Shown: positions 9,508 through 18,135 of the stretch, piece by piece
Position numbering within the stretch: the stretch's first letter is position 1
Layout: the number at the start of each line of letters is the position of its first letter
Source: an uncultured Tateyamaria sp.
Lineage (GTDB): Bacteria > Pseudomonadota > Alphaproteobacteria > Rhodobacterales > Rhodobacteraceae
Length of the DNA: 64,000 nucleotides
Assembly (NCBI RefSeq): GCF_947488715.1
Contig: NZ_CANLAG010000003.1
Location: 434,001-498,000 of the forward strand
Direction: 5' to 3'
The notes under the pieces: model-generated
What the model saw: the letters and a program-made list of their open reading frames with translations, nothing else
Told to the model about the DNA's origin: nothing
Databases searched by the model: none
Translations under genes and position numbers: made by a program

Positions 9508-10266
9508 ATGAGCGACATCATCCTGGCCGCCCCGCCCATCGACACCGACGCCGAAATTGACCGGCTTGCCCGCAGGTACAAGGCCGCGGGTGGTCTGGGG
9601 GTCCAACTGTTGAATGCGCTGGGCACAGGCGCGGACACATTGCTGGATCAACTGCCCGCCAATGCGCGTGACCAACTCAATGAAACAACCCACGCAGCAC
9701 TTTCGCACGCTTTGACCGCCGCCAGCGCATCGCGGCGCGTGGTGCCGGATCAGGCCGAATGGCTCAACCGTGCGGTCAGCACAGGCCTCGGCGCCGCTGG
9801 CGGATTTGGCGGGTTGCCAACGGCGCTGGCCGAATTGCCCGTGACGACAACGCTGCTCTTGCGCGTGATCGAAGGGGTCGCGGTTGAGCACGACTTTGAC
9901 CCGACATCCGAGTCGGTGCGCTTTGACTGTGTGCAGGTCTTTGGTGCGGCGGGTCCGCTCCAACATGACGACGGGTCCGACGTGGCCTTTCTGTCCGCGC
10001 GCATGGCGCTCAGCGGGGCGGCGACACAGGCGCTGATCACGCGCGTCGCACCACGTCTGGCCGTGGTGCTGGGGCAGAAACTGGCGGCACAGACGGTGCC
10101 CGTACTGGGCGCGATGGCCGGGGCCGCCACCAACTATGCCTACACGAAATACTACACCGATGTGGCGCATGTGCACTTTGGTCTGCGCCGGTTGGCCATT
10201 GCAACAGACGTCCCGCACGACCGCATGGTGGCCCGTCTCAAGGCCGAGGTGCTGGCGCTGCGCTGA
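9508..10266 (+). CDS. EcsC family protein
   Basis: 252 residues. The N-terminal ADIEIDRLARRYKAAGG-like opening, the central GLGAAGGFGGLPTALAELPVTTTLLLRVI and the C-terminal GAATNYAYTKYYTDVAHVHFGLRRL are typical of EcsC family proteins. Hydrophobic glycine-rich patches suggest membrane association. In Bacillus EcsC belongs to an ABC transporter locus, but the alphaproteobacterial members have no agreed function. The last 29 bases overlap the convergent modC gene, so the two transcripts are antisense at their 3' ends. Confidence 0.88.
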   Translation: MSDIILAAPPIDTDAEIDRLARRYKAAGGLGVQLLNALGTGADTLLDQLPANARDQLNETTHAALSHALTAASASRRVVPDQAEWLNRAVSTGLGAAGGFGGLPTALAELPVTTTLLLRVIEGVAVEHDFDPTSESVRFDCVQVFGAAGPLQHDDGSDVAFLSARMALSGAATQALITRVAPRLAVVLGQKLAAQTVPVLGAMAGAATNYAYTKYYTDVAHVHFGLRRLAIATDVPHDRMVARLKAEVLALR

Positions 10267-11338
10267 CCCCGCCGGATATGGCGGTTTGACCAACCGATGT
10301 CGCCTTGATCACTGCAAAAAGCGTCTGACCCGTTTGCAACCCCATCGACGCCACTGCACGCGCTGTCACCCGCGCCAACAAAACGTCGCCGCCTGCATCC
10401 AGCACCACCGCAGCACCGGGGCCGCCGCCTGCGCGTATGTCCTTGATCGTCACGGGCAGGATGTTCTGGGCGCTCAGCCCGCGCGGTGTGTCCAGTGAAA
10501 GCAGCACGTCTTGTGCCAAGACCCGCAGCCGGACGTCAGACCCAACCGGGGCCGACACGCCAAGCAGTTGCAGCGTGCCCGCCGCGACCCGCAATGTGCT
10601 CAACCCGTCATCGCCATGCGCCTCGACCCGTGCGCGCAACACGGCGCCTGCCTCGCGAACGCCGAGCAGGGGGATGGCCGCAGGGTCGGCCATGACGTCG
10701 AATATCGGGCCTTGTCGCGCAATGCGCCCATCCGCCAGCAGAACCATGTGATCGGCCAGCCGCGCGACCTCGTCGACCGCATGGCTGACATAGAGGATCG
10801 GCATGCCCGCTTCTGATTTCAATCGGTCTAGATAGGGCAGGATTTCCGCCTTGCGCGGGCCGTCCAGCGCGGCCAGCGGTTCGTCCATCAACAGAACACG
10901 CGGGTCCGACAACAGCGCACGACCCAGCGCCACCCGCTGACGCTCACCGCCTGACAGGGTTGCAGGTCGGCGCGTCAGCAATGCGCCAATGCCCAGCATC
11001 TCGATCACACGGGCGCGGTCGCGGGTGCGGGCGCCAAAGCGGCGCGCGTAATCCAGATTGTCCGCCACGCTCAGGTGCGGAAACAGCCGCGCATCCTGAA
11101 ACACATATCCCACGCGCCGTTTATGCGCGGGCAGGTGGGTTTTGACGTCATCAAACACAACCCCATCAACCGTGATACGCGCCGTATCTGGCCGCAACAG
11201 GCCCGCGACTGCATTCACCAACGTGGTCTTGCCAGCGCCAGACCGTCCAAAGATCGCTGTGACGCCCGCCGGTGCGTCAAAAGCGATGTCGAGGTCAAAG
11301 GCCCCGAACCTGTGGGCAAGGGTGACGGACAGGCTCAT
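10238..11338 (-). CDS. modC: Molybdate ABC transporter ATP-binding protein
   Basis: 366 residues. Walker A GRSGAGKT at about residues 31-38, signature LSGGERQRVALGRAL, Walker B VLLMDEPLAALD, and a C-terminal TOBE (molybdate-binding-like) domain at about 290-355. The protein powers molybdate import at the inner membrane. The ATG at 11338 (MSLSVTLAHRFG) is the family start; longer in-frame extension reads as antisense of modB. Overlaps modB by 4 bases (ATGA) and overlaps the convergent EcsC gene by 29 bases. Third gene of modABC. Confidence 0.96.
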   Translation of the reverse strand: MSLSVTLAHRFGAFDLDIAFDAPAGVTAIFGRSGAGKTTLVNAVAGLLRPDTARITVDGVVFDDVKTHLPAHKRRVGYVFQDARLFPHLSVADNLDYARRFGARTRDRARVIEMLGIGALLTRRPATLSGGERQRVALGRALLSDPRVLLMDEPLAALDGPRKAEILPYLDRLKSEAGMPILYVSHAVDEVARLADHMVLLADGRIARQGPIFDVMADPAAIPLLGVREAGAVLRARVEAHGDDGLSTLRVAAGTLQLLGVSAPVGSDVRLRVLAQDVLLSLDTPRGLSAQNILPVTIKDIRAGGGPGAAVVLDAGGDVLLARVTARAVASMGLQTGQTLFAVIKATSVGQTAISGGVSAAPAPRP

Positions 11339-12027
11339 GTCCCAGCAATCCGCGCAGCCACCCGGCGGGCCAACCACTCTGAAATGACAACCGCACTCAG
11401 CGCCAGAACACAGGCCCAGAGCACGAGGCGCACCGCGTCGGCTTCGCCCCCCGGCACCTGCAGCAGTGCATAGATCGCTGATGGCAACGTCTGCGTCTCG
11501 CCCGGAATATTGGCGACAAAGGTGATGGTTGCGCCAAATTCGCCAATCGCCTTGGCAAATCCCATGACACCACCAGCCAGAATACCGGGCATGATCAGGG
11601 GCAGAGTGATTGTCGAAAACACGGCCCATCCCGGCGCACCCAGGGTGGCGGCGGCCTCTTCGATCTTGGGGTCGACCGCCTCGATGGCGAGACGGATGGC
11701 CCGCACCATCAATGGGAAGCCCATGACGATGGCCGCAAGGACCGCTCCGGTCCAGCGAAAGGCCAGCACAAGGCCAAAGGTCTGTTCAAGGAAACGTCCA
11801 ATCGGGCCAGTGCGCCCAAAGGCGATCAGCAGCAGGTATCCCGTCACCACAGGCGGCAGCACCAATGGCAGGTGCACCAATGCGTTCAGCACCGCCTTGC
11901 CCCAGAAGTCGCGGCGCGCCAACAGCCACGCGACCCATATGGCCAGCGGCAGAGCCAGGCCGGTGGCGACAACACCTACGAGGAGCGACAGGCGCAACGC
12001 CTCCCAACCTGCGGTGTCGAGCATCAT
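11335..12027 (-). CDS. modB: Molybdate ABC transporter permease
   Basis: 230 residues with about five membrane segments. The binding-protein-dependent permease motif is visible at EEAAATLGAPGWAVFSTITL (EAA-x3-G loop), the site that docks ModC. It forms the inner-membrane channel for molybdate. The start was set at 12027, where two ATG codons lie in tandem and the modA stop TGA overlaps the first (ATGA). Lies between modA and modC. Confidence 0.95.
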   Translation of the reverse strand: MMLDTAGWEALRLSLLVGVVATGLALPLAIWVAWLLARRDFWGKAVLNALVHLPLVLPPVVTGYLLLIAFGRTGPIGRFLEQTFGLVLAFRWTGAVLAAIVMGFPLMVRAIRLAIEAVDPKIEEAAATLGAPGWAVFSTITLPLIMPGILAGGVMGFAKAIGEFGATITFVANIPGETQTLPSAIYALLQVPGGEADAVRLVLWACVLALSAVVISEWLARRVAARIAGT

Positions 12028-12779
12028 GGCAGCGCCACAAAGCCTGCGGCGACAAACGCATCTGTCTGCGCAGCCACCAGGTCCAAAAAGGTCTCGCCCG
12101 CAGGGGTCAAGGCCAGCCCGATATAGCGAATGGGGGGATGCGCGTCTGCTGGGACTTGCCAAACGACGTCGACATCTGTGCTTGCCTGCGCGTCAGAGGC
12201 ATAGACGATGCCCAAAGGTGCTTCACCGCGCGCCACGAGGGCGAGGGCAGCGCGTACATTTTCGGTTTCGGCCAGCTGCTGCCGCAGATCGTCCCACGCG
12301 CCGATGCTGTCCAGCCAAGCTTGGGCATAGATGCCAGCGGGCACGGACATATGCTGGCCCATGGCGAGACGCCCGCCGCTTAGATGTGCACGCAGGGTGT
12401 TCGCGTCCGCATGTGTCCACGGGGCGGAGCCTTGGGCGGCGACCACCACCAGCCGGTTGGACATCAGCGCGCGGGGCGGTGATGGTATCACCCCACGGGC
12501 GACCAGCCAGTCGGACCAGTTCGTATTGGCGATGATGGCGGCATCGGCGGGCGCCCCAAGGCTAATTTGCCGTGCAATTGTGCCGCTGCCGCCGTAGCTG
12601 ATCACGACATCTTCATCCGATTGCACAGCGACCTGATCAAGCGGACCCTGCAAACTGGCGGCCGCGAAAATGCGTACGGTCTCTGCACTGGCGAGGCCCG
12701 GCAGGCACGCCAGCCAACCCAGAACGGCCAAGCCCTTGATCCATTTGCAGGTTTTCATAACGTACGCACTATTGGTCAT
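12024..12779 (-). CDS. modA: Molybdate ABC transporter substrate-binding protein
   Basis: 251 residues with an N-terminal signal peptide (hydrophobic core GLAVLGWLACLPGLASA, cleavage after about residue 32). The mature protein opens ETVRIFAAASLQGPLDQVA, the ModA pattern, and later has SYGGSGTIARQISLGAPADAAI, with serines that contact the oxyanion. It captures molybdate (or tungstate) in the periplasm. ATG 12779 has AAGGTGG upstream; a second ATG seven codons in lacks a ribosome site. First gene of modABC. No convincing ModE operator was found in the 158 bases before the divergent NUDIX gene. Confidence 0.95.
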   Translation of the reverse strand: MTNSAYVMKTCKWIKGLAVLGWLACLPGLASAETVRIFAAASLQGPLDQVAVQSDEDVVISYGGSGTIARQISLGAPADAAIIANTNWSDWLVARGVIPSPPRALMSNRLVVVAAQGSAPWTHADANTLRAHLSGGRLAMGQHMSVPAGIYAQAWLDSIGAWDDLRQQLAETENVRAALALVARGEAPLGIVYASDAQASTDVDVVWQVPADAHPPIRYIGLALTPAGETFLDLVAAQTDAFVAAGFVALP

Positions 12780-12937
12780 GCCGCCACCTTGCTCAAGCGC
12801 GAAAACGACCGATTTTGGCCCGTGGACACGTCAGGTTCACACATCATGTGGTAGCGATCAGGGCGAAAAAACCTGTGAAACTGGTAATCTGCATCAATAT
12901 GACGTATGTAGGTGCGATAACGAGGAGGGCCTGTGCA

Positions 12938-13414
12938 GTGAGCGCCCCAATGATAAAACAACTGCCCCTGCGATTTGCCGGAGCGCATAAAACCGATATT
13001 CGCACGCAATTCGCCGCGCTGTGCTACCGGATCAAAAACGACAAAGTTCAGGTGTTGCTGGTCACGTCGCGTGGGTCCGGGCGCTGGATTGTGCCAAAAG
13101 GCTGGCCGATGAGCGGTCAAACCCCCGCCGAAAGTGCCGCGCAAGAAGCGTGGGAAGAAGCAGGTGTGATCGGACGTGCCGTATCGCGGCCCCTTGGGCT
13201 TTATTCCTACAACAAGATACGCGGCGAAGACGAAGACGATTTGCCGTGCGTGGCGATGGTCTATCCCTTGCGGGTCAAGACCCTGGCACGCGACTATCCC
13301 GAAGCAGGGCAGCGCAAGCGCAAGTGGGTTGGCCGCAAAAAGGCCGCCAGCCTTGTGGATGAACCGGAACTGGCCCGTATCCTGCGCGACTTTGACCCCC
13401 GTCAATTGACCTGA
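12938..13414 (+). CDS. NUDIX hydrolase
   Basis: 158 residues from a GTG at 12938. This start was chosen because AGGAGG (12923-12928) lies 9 bases upstream; an ATG four codons later (12950) is 21 bases away. The NUDIX box reads G-x5-Q-x7-QEAWEEAG, so the catalytic EExxxG core is kept while the first Glu of the consensus is Gln and the Arg is Gln. The preceding WIVPKGWPMSG resembles diphosphoinositol-polyphosphate or dinucleoside-polyphosphate hydrolases. It would hydrolyse a nucleoside diphosphate-linked compound. Substrate not determinable. Confidence 0.88.
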   Translation: MSAPMIKQLPLRFAGAHKTDIRTQFAALCYRIKNDKVQVLLVTSRGSGRWIVPKGWPMSGQTPAESAAQEAWEEAGVIGRAVSRPLGLYSYNKIRGEDEDDLPCVAMVYPLRVKTLARDYPEAGQRKRKWVGRKKAASLVDEPELARILRDFDPRQLT

Positions 13415-13478
13415 GTGCCACCTTTGCGCTGGCCAATGCCATTGCGCCGCGCGTGCGCGCGTCTATGTTGTAACTGCG

Positions 13479-13916
13479 ATGATAAAATACACGCTCAAAT
13501 GTGACCAAGGCCACGGCTTTGAAAGCTGGTTTGCCAACGCAGAAGCCTATGACGGCCTGCGTGCCGCCGGGCATGTCAGCTGTGCGCTTTGCGGATCGAC
13601 CACGGTGGACAAGGCCATCATGGCCCCCAGTGTCGCAACGGCGCGCAAGCGTGCACCCGCCGATGCGCAGCCCGACGCCGCTGACCCATCGCCCGAGCAG
13701 GTCGAGGCCGCACTGACCAAAATGCGCGACGAGGTCGAGAAAAACGCGACCTATGTCGGCGGCAACTTTGCCCGCGAGGCGCGCGACATGCATCTTGGGG
13801 ATGCGCCGGACAGGCCCATCTGGGGCGAAGCCAATGCCCGCGAGGCCAAGGCGCTGATCGAAGACGGCGTGCCGGTGGCACCTCTGCCCTTTATCCCAAC
13901 GCGCAAGGCGAACTGA
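13479..13916 (+). CDS. DUF1178 family protein
   Basis: 145 residues. The N-terminus MIKYTLKCDQGHGFESWFANAEAY and the pair CALCG at about residues 35-39 match DUF1178, a conserved proteobacterial family. The Cys-x-x-Cys plus the early CDQGH suggest a small zinc-ribbon. The C-terminal half is helical and charged. Function is unknown. A short-chain dehydrogenase begins 5 bases after the stop, so the two are very probably cotranscribed. Confidence 0.9.
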   Translation: MIKYTLKCDQGHGFESWFANAEAYDGLRAAGHVSCALCGSTTVDKAIMAPSVATARKRAPADAQPDAADPSPEQVEAALTKMRDEVEKNATYVGGNFAREARDMHLGDAPDRPIWGEANAREAKALIEDGVPVAPLPFIPTRKAN

Positions 13917-13921
13917 ATCTG

Positions 13922-14563
13922 ATGAACATCGTTATTACGGGTGCCACACGCGGCATCGGCGCAGGCCTGGCCGCGCACTACCGCAGCTCTGGTCACAACG
14001 TCGTGGCGACGGGCCGGTCGTCCGGGGCGGATGTCACGCTGGACGTCACCCAGCCCGCCGATCACTCTGCGATGGCTGAGAAACTGGCGGACATGCCGGT
14101 TGACCTGCTGGTGTGCAATGCGGGTGTCTATCTGGACAAGGGGGCCGATCTGGAAACGGGTTACGCGCCGGACCTTTGGGCGCAGAGTTTTGCGGCCAAT
14201 GTCACCGGTGTCTTTCTGACCATCCAATCGCTCTTGCCGCATTTGCGGGCGGCGACAGCGCCCAAGATCGCGATCATCTCGTCGCAGATGGCATCGCATA
14301 CCCGCGCGCCGGGGGGCAGTTACATCTATCGCGCGTCCAAGGCGGCGGTTTTGAATCTGGGGCGCAATCTGGCTGCGGACCTCGCCGGGGACATCGCCGT
14401 AGGGATTTACCATCCGGGGTGGGTTCAGACCGATATGGGTGGCAGTTCGGCGGATATCACGGTCGACGCAGCGGTTGCGGGGCTTGCGGCGCGCTTTGAT
14501 GCGCTCAGCCTTGAGACAACCGGGTGTTTTGAAACCTGGGATGGCCGCGCGCACGCTTATTGA
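13922..14563 (+). CDS. Short-chain dehydrogenase/reductase
   Basis: 213 residues. Rossmann motif TGATRGIGAGLA at the N-terminus, NAG (CNAGVYLDKG) in the middle, a catalytic Ser stretch IISSQMASHT and YIYRASKAA giving the Tyr-x3-Lys pair. NAD(P)H-dependent oxidoreductase of a carbonyl or alcohol, cytoplasmic. A little shorter than the 250-residue average, with a truncated substrate-binding C-terminus. Coupled to the DUF1178 gene. Substrate unknown. Confidence 0.9.
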   Translation: MNIVITGATRGIGAGLAAHYRSSGHNVVATGRSSGADVTLDVTQPADHSAMAEKLADMPVDLLVCNAGVYLDKGADLETGYAPDLWAQSFAANVTGVFLTIQSLLPHLRAATAPKIAIISSQMASHTRAPGGSYIYRASKAAVLNLGRNLAADLAGDIAVGIYHPGWVQTDMGGSSADITVDAAVAGLAARFDALSLETTGCFETWDGRAHAY

Positions 14564-14758
14564 CCGGTGCCGCACCTGCTGTAGCCAAAAGGACGCGCTA
14601 ACGCGCGACACGATGTTTTTGTCAGCGGCTTTTCAGCCCCTGACGATTGGCGCTCCGATCCATATCTCAAGCATGGGTGATTTGCGTTTGCGCAGCCGGT
14701 TCTTGCAACTGCGGCGTCCGAACGATATGGGCGGGCGGACGAAAAATTGGGGCGGACT

Positions 14759-15997
14759 ATGCCTGTTCTTGTGATGAAATTCGGTGGCACATCAGTGGCC
14801 ACATTGGACCGTATTCGCCGCGCGGCCAAGCGTGTGGGCGTTGAAGTGGCCAAGGGCTATGACGTGATCGTCATCGTGTCGGCCATGTCCGGCAAGACGA
14901 ACGAGCTGGTGGGCTGGGTCAACGAAACCTCGCCGCTGTTTGACGCGCGTGAGTATGATGCGGTTGTGTCGTCGGGCGAGAATGTGACTGCTGGTTTGAT
15001 GGCGCTGACCTTGCAGGAAATGGACGTGCCCGCGCGCAGTTGGCAAGGGTGGCAGGTGCCGCTGAAGACCAATTCCTCGCATTCGTCCGCGCGTATCGAA
15101 GAGATCCCGCCCGAAAACATCAACGCCAAGTTTGCCGAAGGTATGCGTGTGGCCGTGGTCGCGGGTTTTCAGGGGATCAGCCCTGAGGGTCGGATCACCA
15201 CGCTGGGCCGGGGTGGGTCAGACACAACCGCCGTGGCTTTTGCAGCTGCGTTCGAGGCGGAGCGTTGCGACATCTATACGGACGTGGATGGTGTTTACAC
15301 CACCGATCCACGTGTCAGCCCCAAGGCGCGCAAGCTGGACAAGATTGCGTTCGAAGAGATGCTGGAACTGGCGTCTTTGGGTGCCAAAGTTTTGCAGACC
15401 CGCTCGGTCGAGCTGGCGATGCGGTACAAGGTCAAGCTGCGGGTTTTGAGCAGTTTTGAGGAACAATCCGACGATGCCGGGACGCTGGTATGCGACGAGG
15501 AGGATATCATGGAAAGCAATGTTGTGGCCGGTGTGGCCTTTTCCCGCGATGAGGCAAAGATGACGCTGGTGTCGGTGGCCGATCGCCCTGGCATTGCCGC
15601 CACGATCTTTTCCGCGCTCAGTGATGCGGGTGTGAATGTGGACATGATTGTCCAGAACATCAGCGAAGAGGGGCGCACGGACATGACCTTTTCCTGCCCG
15701 ACAGAGCAGGTGGCGCGCGCCGAAAAGGCTATGGATGAGGCCAAGACCAGCGGCATCATCAACTTCCATGAGCTGATCGCGGACACGGATGTAGCAAAGG
15801 TCAGCGTTGTGGGCATCGGCATGCGCAGCCACACAGGCGTGGCGGCCAAGATGTTCCAGTGCCTGAGCGCCGAAGGTATCAACATCAAAGTCATCACCAC
15901 GTCAGAGATCAAAATCAGCGTGTTGATCGACCGCAAATACATGGAACTTGCCGTGCAGGCGTTGCACGATGCGTTTGAGCTGGACAAGGCGGCCTGA
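14759..15997 (+). CDS. lysC: Aspartate kinase
   Basis: 412 residues. Catalyses ATP-dependent phosphorylation of aspartate, the first step to lysine, threonine and methionine. N-terminal MPVLVMKFGGTSVA is the aspartokinase signature; LGRGGSDTTAVAFAAA follows at about residue 155. Two ACT domains fill the C-terminus (about 265-410) and give feedback control by lysine and threonine. ATG 14759 is preceded by GGGGCGG; a TTG four codons earlier is in frame but unlikely. Stands after a 195-base gap with no gene. Confidence 0.96.
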   Translation: MPVLVMKFGGTSVATLDRIRRAAKRVGVEVAKGYDVIVIVSAMSGKTNELVGWVNETSPLFDAREYDAVVSSGENVTAGLMALTLQEMDVPARSWQGWQVPLKTNSSHSSARIEEIPPENINAKFAEGMRVAVVAGFQGISPEGRITTLGRGGSDTTAVAFAAAFEAERCDIYTDVDGVYTTDPRVSPKARKLDKIAFEEMLELASLGAKVLQTRSVELAMRYKVKLRVLSSFEEQSDDAGTLVCDEEDIMESNVVAGVAFSRDEAKMTLVSVADRPGIAATIFSALSDAGVNVDMIVQNISEEGRTDMTFSCPTEQVARAEKAMDEAKTSGIINFHELIADTDVAKVSVVGIGMRSHTGVAAKMFQCLSAEGINIKVITTSEIKISVLIDRKYMELAVQALHDAFELDKAA

Positions 15998-16094
15998 TTG
16001 GCCGCTTGGGTAAACCACTGCGACTTCATGCTTTTTTCTATCCATACGGGTTAATTGCTGCTTAGAGTGCGTCATTCAATTTAAGGATGACGTT

Positions 16095-18026
16095 ATGGTA
16101 GCAATGGAAATCGCGGCATTTGCGTGGGAACATGTCGGCAAGAGCAAGGTGCGTGACCTTGTTTTTGGCGAAGATCCGGGCCAGATTCAGAACAACGGTC
16201 AGCGGATGCTGATCAACATTCTCAGCGATGATTACGAACTGGAAATGGCTCTGAGGGACATTGCCGTCCTCAAAGAGCAGGTGTCGGTTCTGTCTGACGC
16301 CGTTGTGGCGGTGGACAAGAAGGTCGAGTGGTCGCTCTATGCAGGTGCTTTGCAGCATTCGATCCACGACGTCATGGACCGCTGGGAAGATTTCGAGGCC
16401 TTTTGCAAAGATATGGCTGCGGGCGGATTTTCAGCGGCCGAGCGCCGGGCCAAGATGCCGGATTCGTTGCACAACCAGTGCCAGGGCTTTGACGAAATCG
16501 CAGGTGCCATGCACGAGGCCATTATGGGCCGCGACGAGAATGGTAAGACCGTGCGCAGCGTCCCGTTCTTTCGCGCCTACGAGGCCTACCACCCGAAAAA
16601 GGTGAACTTTGGCAACCCGCGCAAGTATTTTGACGCGCGTTTGGCCGTGTTCCAGCACTATGCCAGCTATCAGATCAAAGCGGTGAGCCTGTCGGTGGCC
16701 TATTACCACGCCGAAGCCGAGAACGAGCGCCAGAAGGGCAATGATTACGGCGCCCGCCACAACGATTCCAAGGCGCTGGAGGTCGAGGCCGACCTTACGC
16801 GCGCACTGGCCGAGCAGTACAAGATGTTCCTCAAGGACATGCCGATGATGGCCAAGGCCGCCGTGGCGGGGCGCAATTCGCTCAGCTTTACGCAATCCGA
16901 AATTGCCATCGCTCCGTCGCCGGACCGCGACGTGGACGACCCGATGAGCGAGAAAAAGCGCCTGCGCCCGTCGCTGCCCTTTTCCGACATCGCCACATCC
17001 GACGGGGACCCCTATGCCGACTATTGGTCCAGGTATCACTGGACTTTCACATATATGGGCGAAACGGACGCGGGCATGGACTTTTACGTCACCCTTGACG
17101 GGGACCTGATGGGCGCGTCGGGCGGCTGGAACCTCAGCTTTAGCAAACAGGTGCCATTGCCCAAGGGTATGACCGGGCCCGACAACGCCACCGACAGCTT
17201 TCTGCGTGTCGGTCGGCAGACTTATGGGGCCGAGCCGGATTTCAGCGGCCTTCCCGGCTATATGTCCGTTGCCATCAATAACATCATGGCGGCCAACAGG
17301 ATGACGACAGCGGAAATTCAATTGGAACCCTTTGTGGTCACGCTGGCGCTGATGACGCCGAACAGCCGCGATGCGCAGGACTACGTGACGCCGCTGGTAC
17401 CGACGCGCCCGCAGACCTTTGACAACCACTATGCCCTGCGGGTCTCGGACCAGAATGCGAGCGGACATGCCGGTGACACGTTGCATCAGCGACGGAACTC
17501 CAAACACGGCGCGCCCCACGCCGCGATCCCGCGCGCACCCGACACCAAGCTGACCGAGGCGTTGCCAAACGCCAATGACTGGGATGGTGCGCTGTATCTG
17601 CCGGATCAGATTGACATCTCGCCATCACCGGCGCGCCGCGCCTTTGTGTATCGTTGGGGTGTGCCGCTGCAAATGCGGGGCGTGGTGTCGCGCGGGATTT
17701 GGACAGATAAAGACTACCAGGTGCGCTATACCGTTCTGACTGAAAACTGCATCGAAGTTTGCAACACGTCAGTCTCCGTCGATTGTGGCCCGGACGGCTG
17801 GAACTATCCTGACGGCTATTTGGGACCAAACGGCAGCCACATCGACTGTGCCTGCCCGGTCATTGCCGTTGCGCTCGACAACAACTGGACAACTTCCGTC
17901 CGTCTCTTCCGCCAGATGAAAGGCGAAAGCGAAGTGGTCGAGGTGCATGATTTCCAGATCATGGACGGCTCCGGCCCCGACGGTGAGCTGCTGATCATGG
18001 ACTTAGGCGGCGTGGTGTTGGCGTAA
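16095..18026 (+). CDS. Large hypothetical protein inserted between lysC and ptsP
   Basis: 643 residues, ATG preceded by AAGGA at 6 bases. There is no signal peptide or membrane segment. The first 290 residues look all-helical with long amphipathic stretches (for example ELEMALRDIAVLKEQVSVLSD, 46-66 region). The rest looks beta-rich, ending in a cysteine-rich segment (about 560-605) with C-x3-C, C-x-C and single cysteines. A helical front and beta back is a layout also found in some pore-forming or two-domain toxins, but no family is recognised and that comparison is only structural guesswork. Codon use resembles its neighbours. It separates lysC from ptsP and probably has its own promoter in 15998-16094. 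Confidence 0.75.
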   Translation: MVAMEIAAFAWEHVGKSKVRDLVFGEDPGQIQNNGQRMLINILSDDYELEMALRDIAVLKEQVSVLSDAVVAVDKKVEWSLYAGALQHSIHDVMDRWEDFEAFCKDMAAGGFSAAERRAKMPDSLHNQCQGFDEIAGAMHEAIMGRDENGKTVRSVPFFRAYEAYHPKKVNFGNPRKYFDARLAVFQHYASYQIKAVSLSVAYYHAEAENERQKGNDYGARHNDSKALEVEADLTRALAEQYKMFLKDMPMMAKAAVAGRNSLSFTQSEIAIAPSPDRDVDDPMSEKKRLRPSLPFSDIATSDGDPYADYWSRYHWTFTYMGETDAGMDFYVTLDGDLMGASGGWNLSFSKQVPLPKGMTGPDNATDSFLRVGRQTYGAEPDFSGLPGYMSVAINNIMAANRMTTAEIQLEPFVVTLALMTPNSRDAQDYVTPLVPTRPQTFDNHYALRVSDQNASGHAGDTLHQRRNSKHGAPHAAIPRAPDTKLTEALPNANDWDGALYLPDQIDISPSPARRAFVYRWGVPLQMRGVVSRGIWTDKDYQVRYTVLTENCIEVCNTSVSVDCGPDGWNYPDGYLGPNGSHIDCACPVIAVALDNNWTTSVRLFRQMKGESEVVEVHDFQIMDGSGPDGELLIMDLGGVVLA

Positions 18027-18135
18027 GATTGCGCACCTGCGCACGTATAACCTGAGGTTGAGTGAAATGTGCGTTCCTTTGTGCCGCGTGCTGTGATTTA
18101 AACGGCGCTGCACAAAGGGATGGACAGGCACACCC

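Noticed and set aside
12780-12937. ModE operator or molybdenum cofactor riboswitch before modA
   Set aside because: Only weak symmetry was found; no conserved motif could be recognised.
12776-13405. 209-residue reverse frame across the NUDIX gene
   Set aside because: It is antisense of the NUDIX hydrolase, whose catalytic motif and ribosome site are clear.
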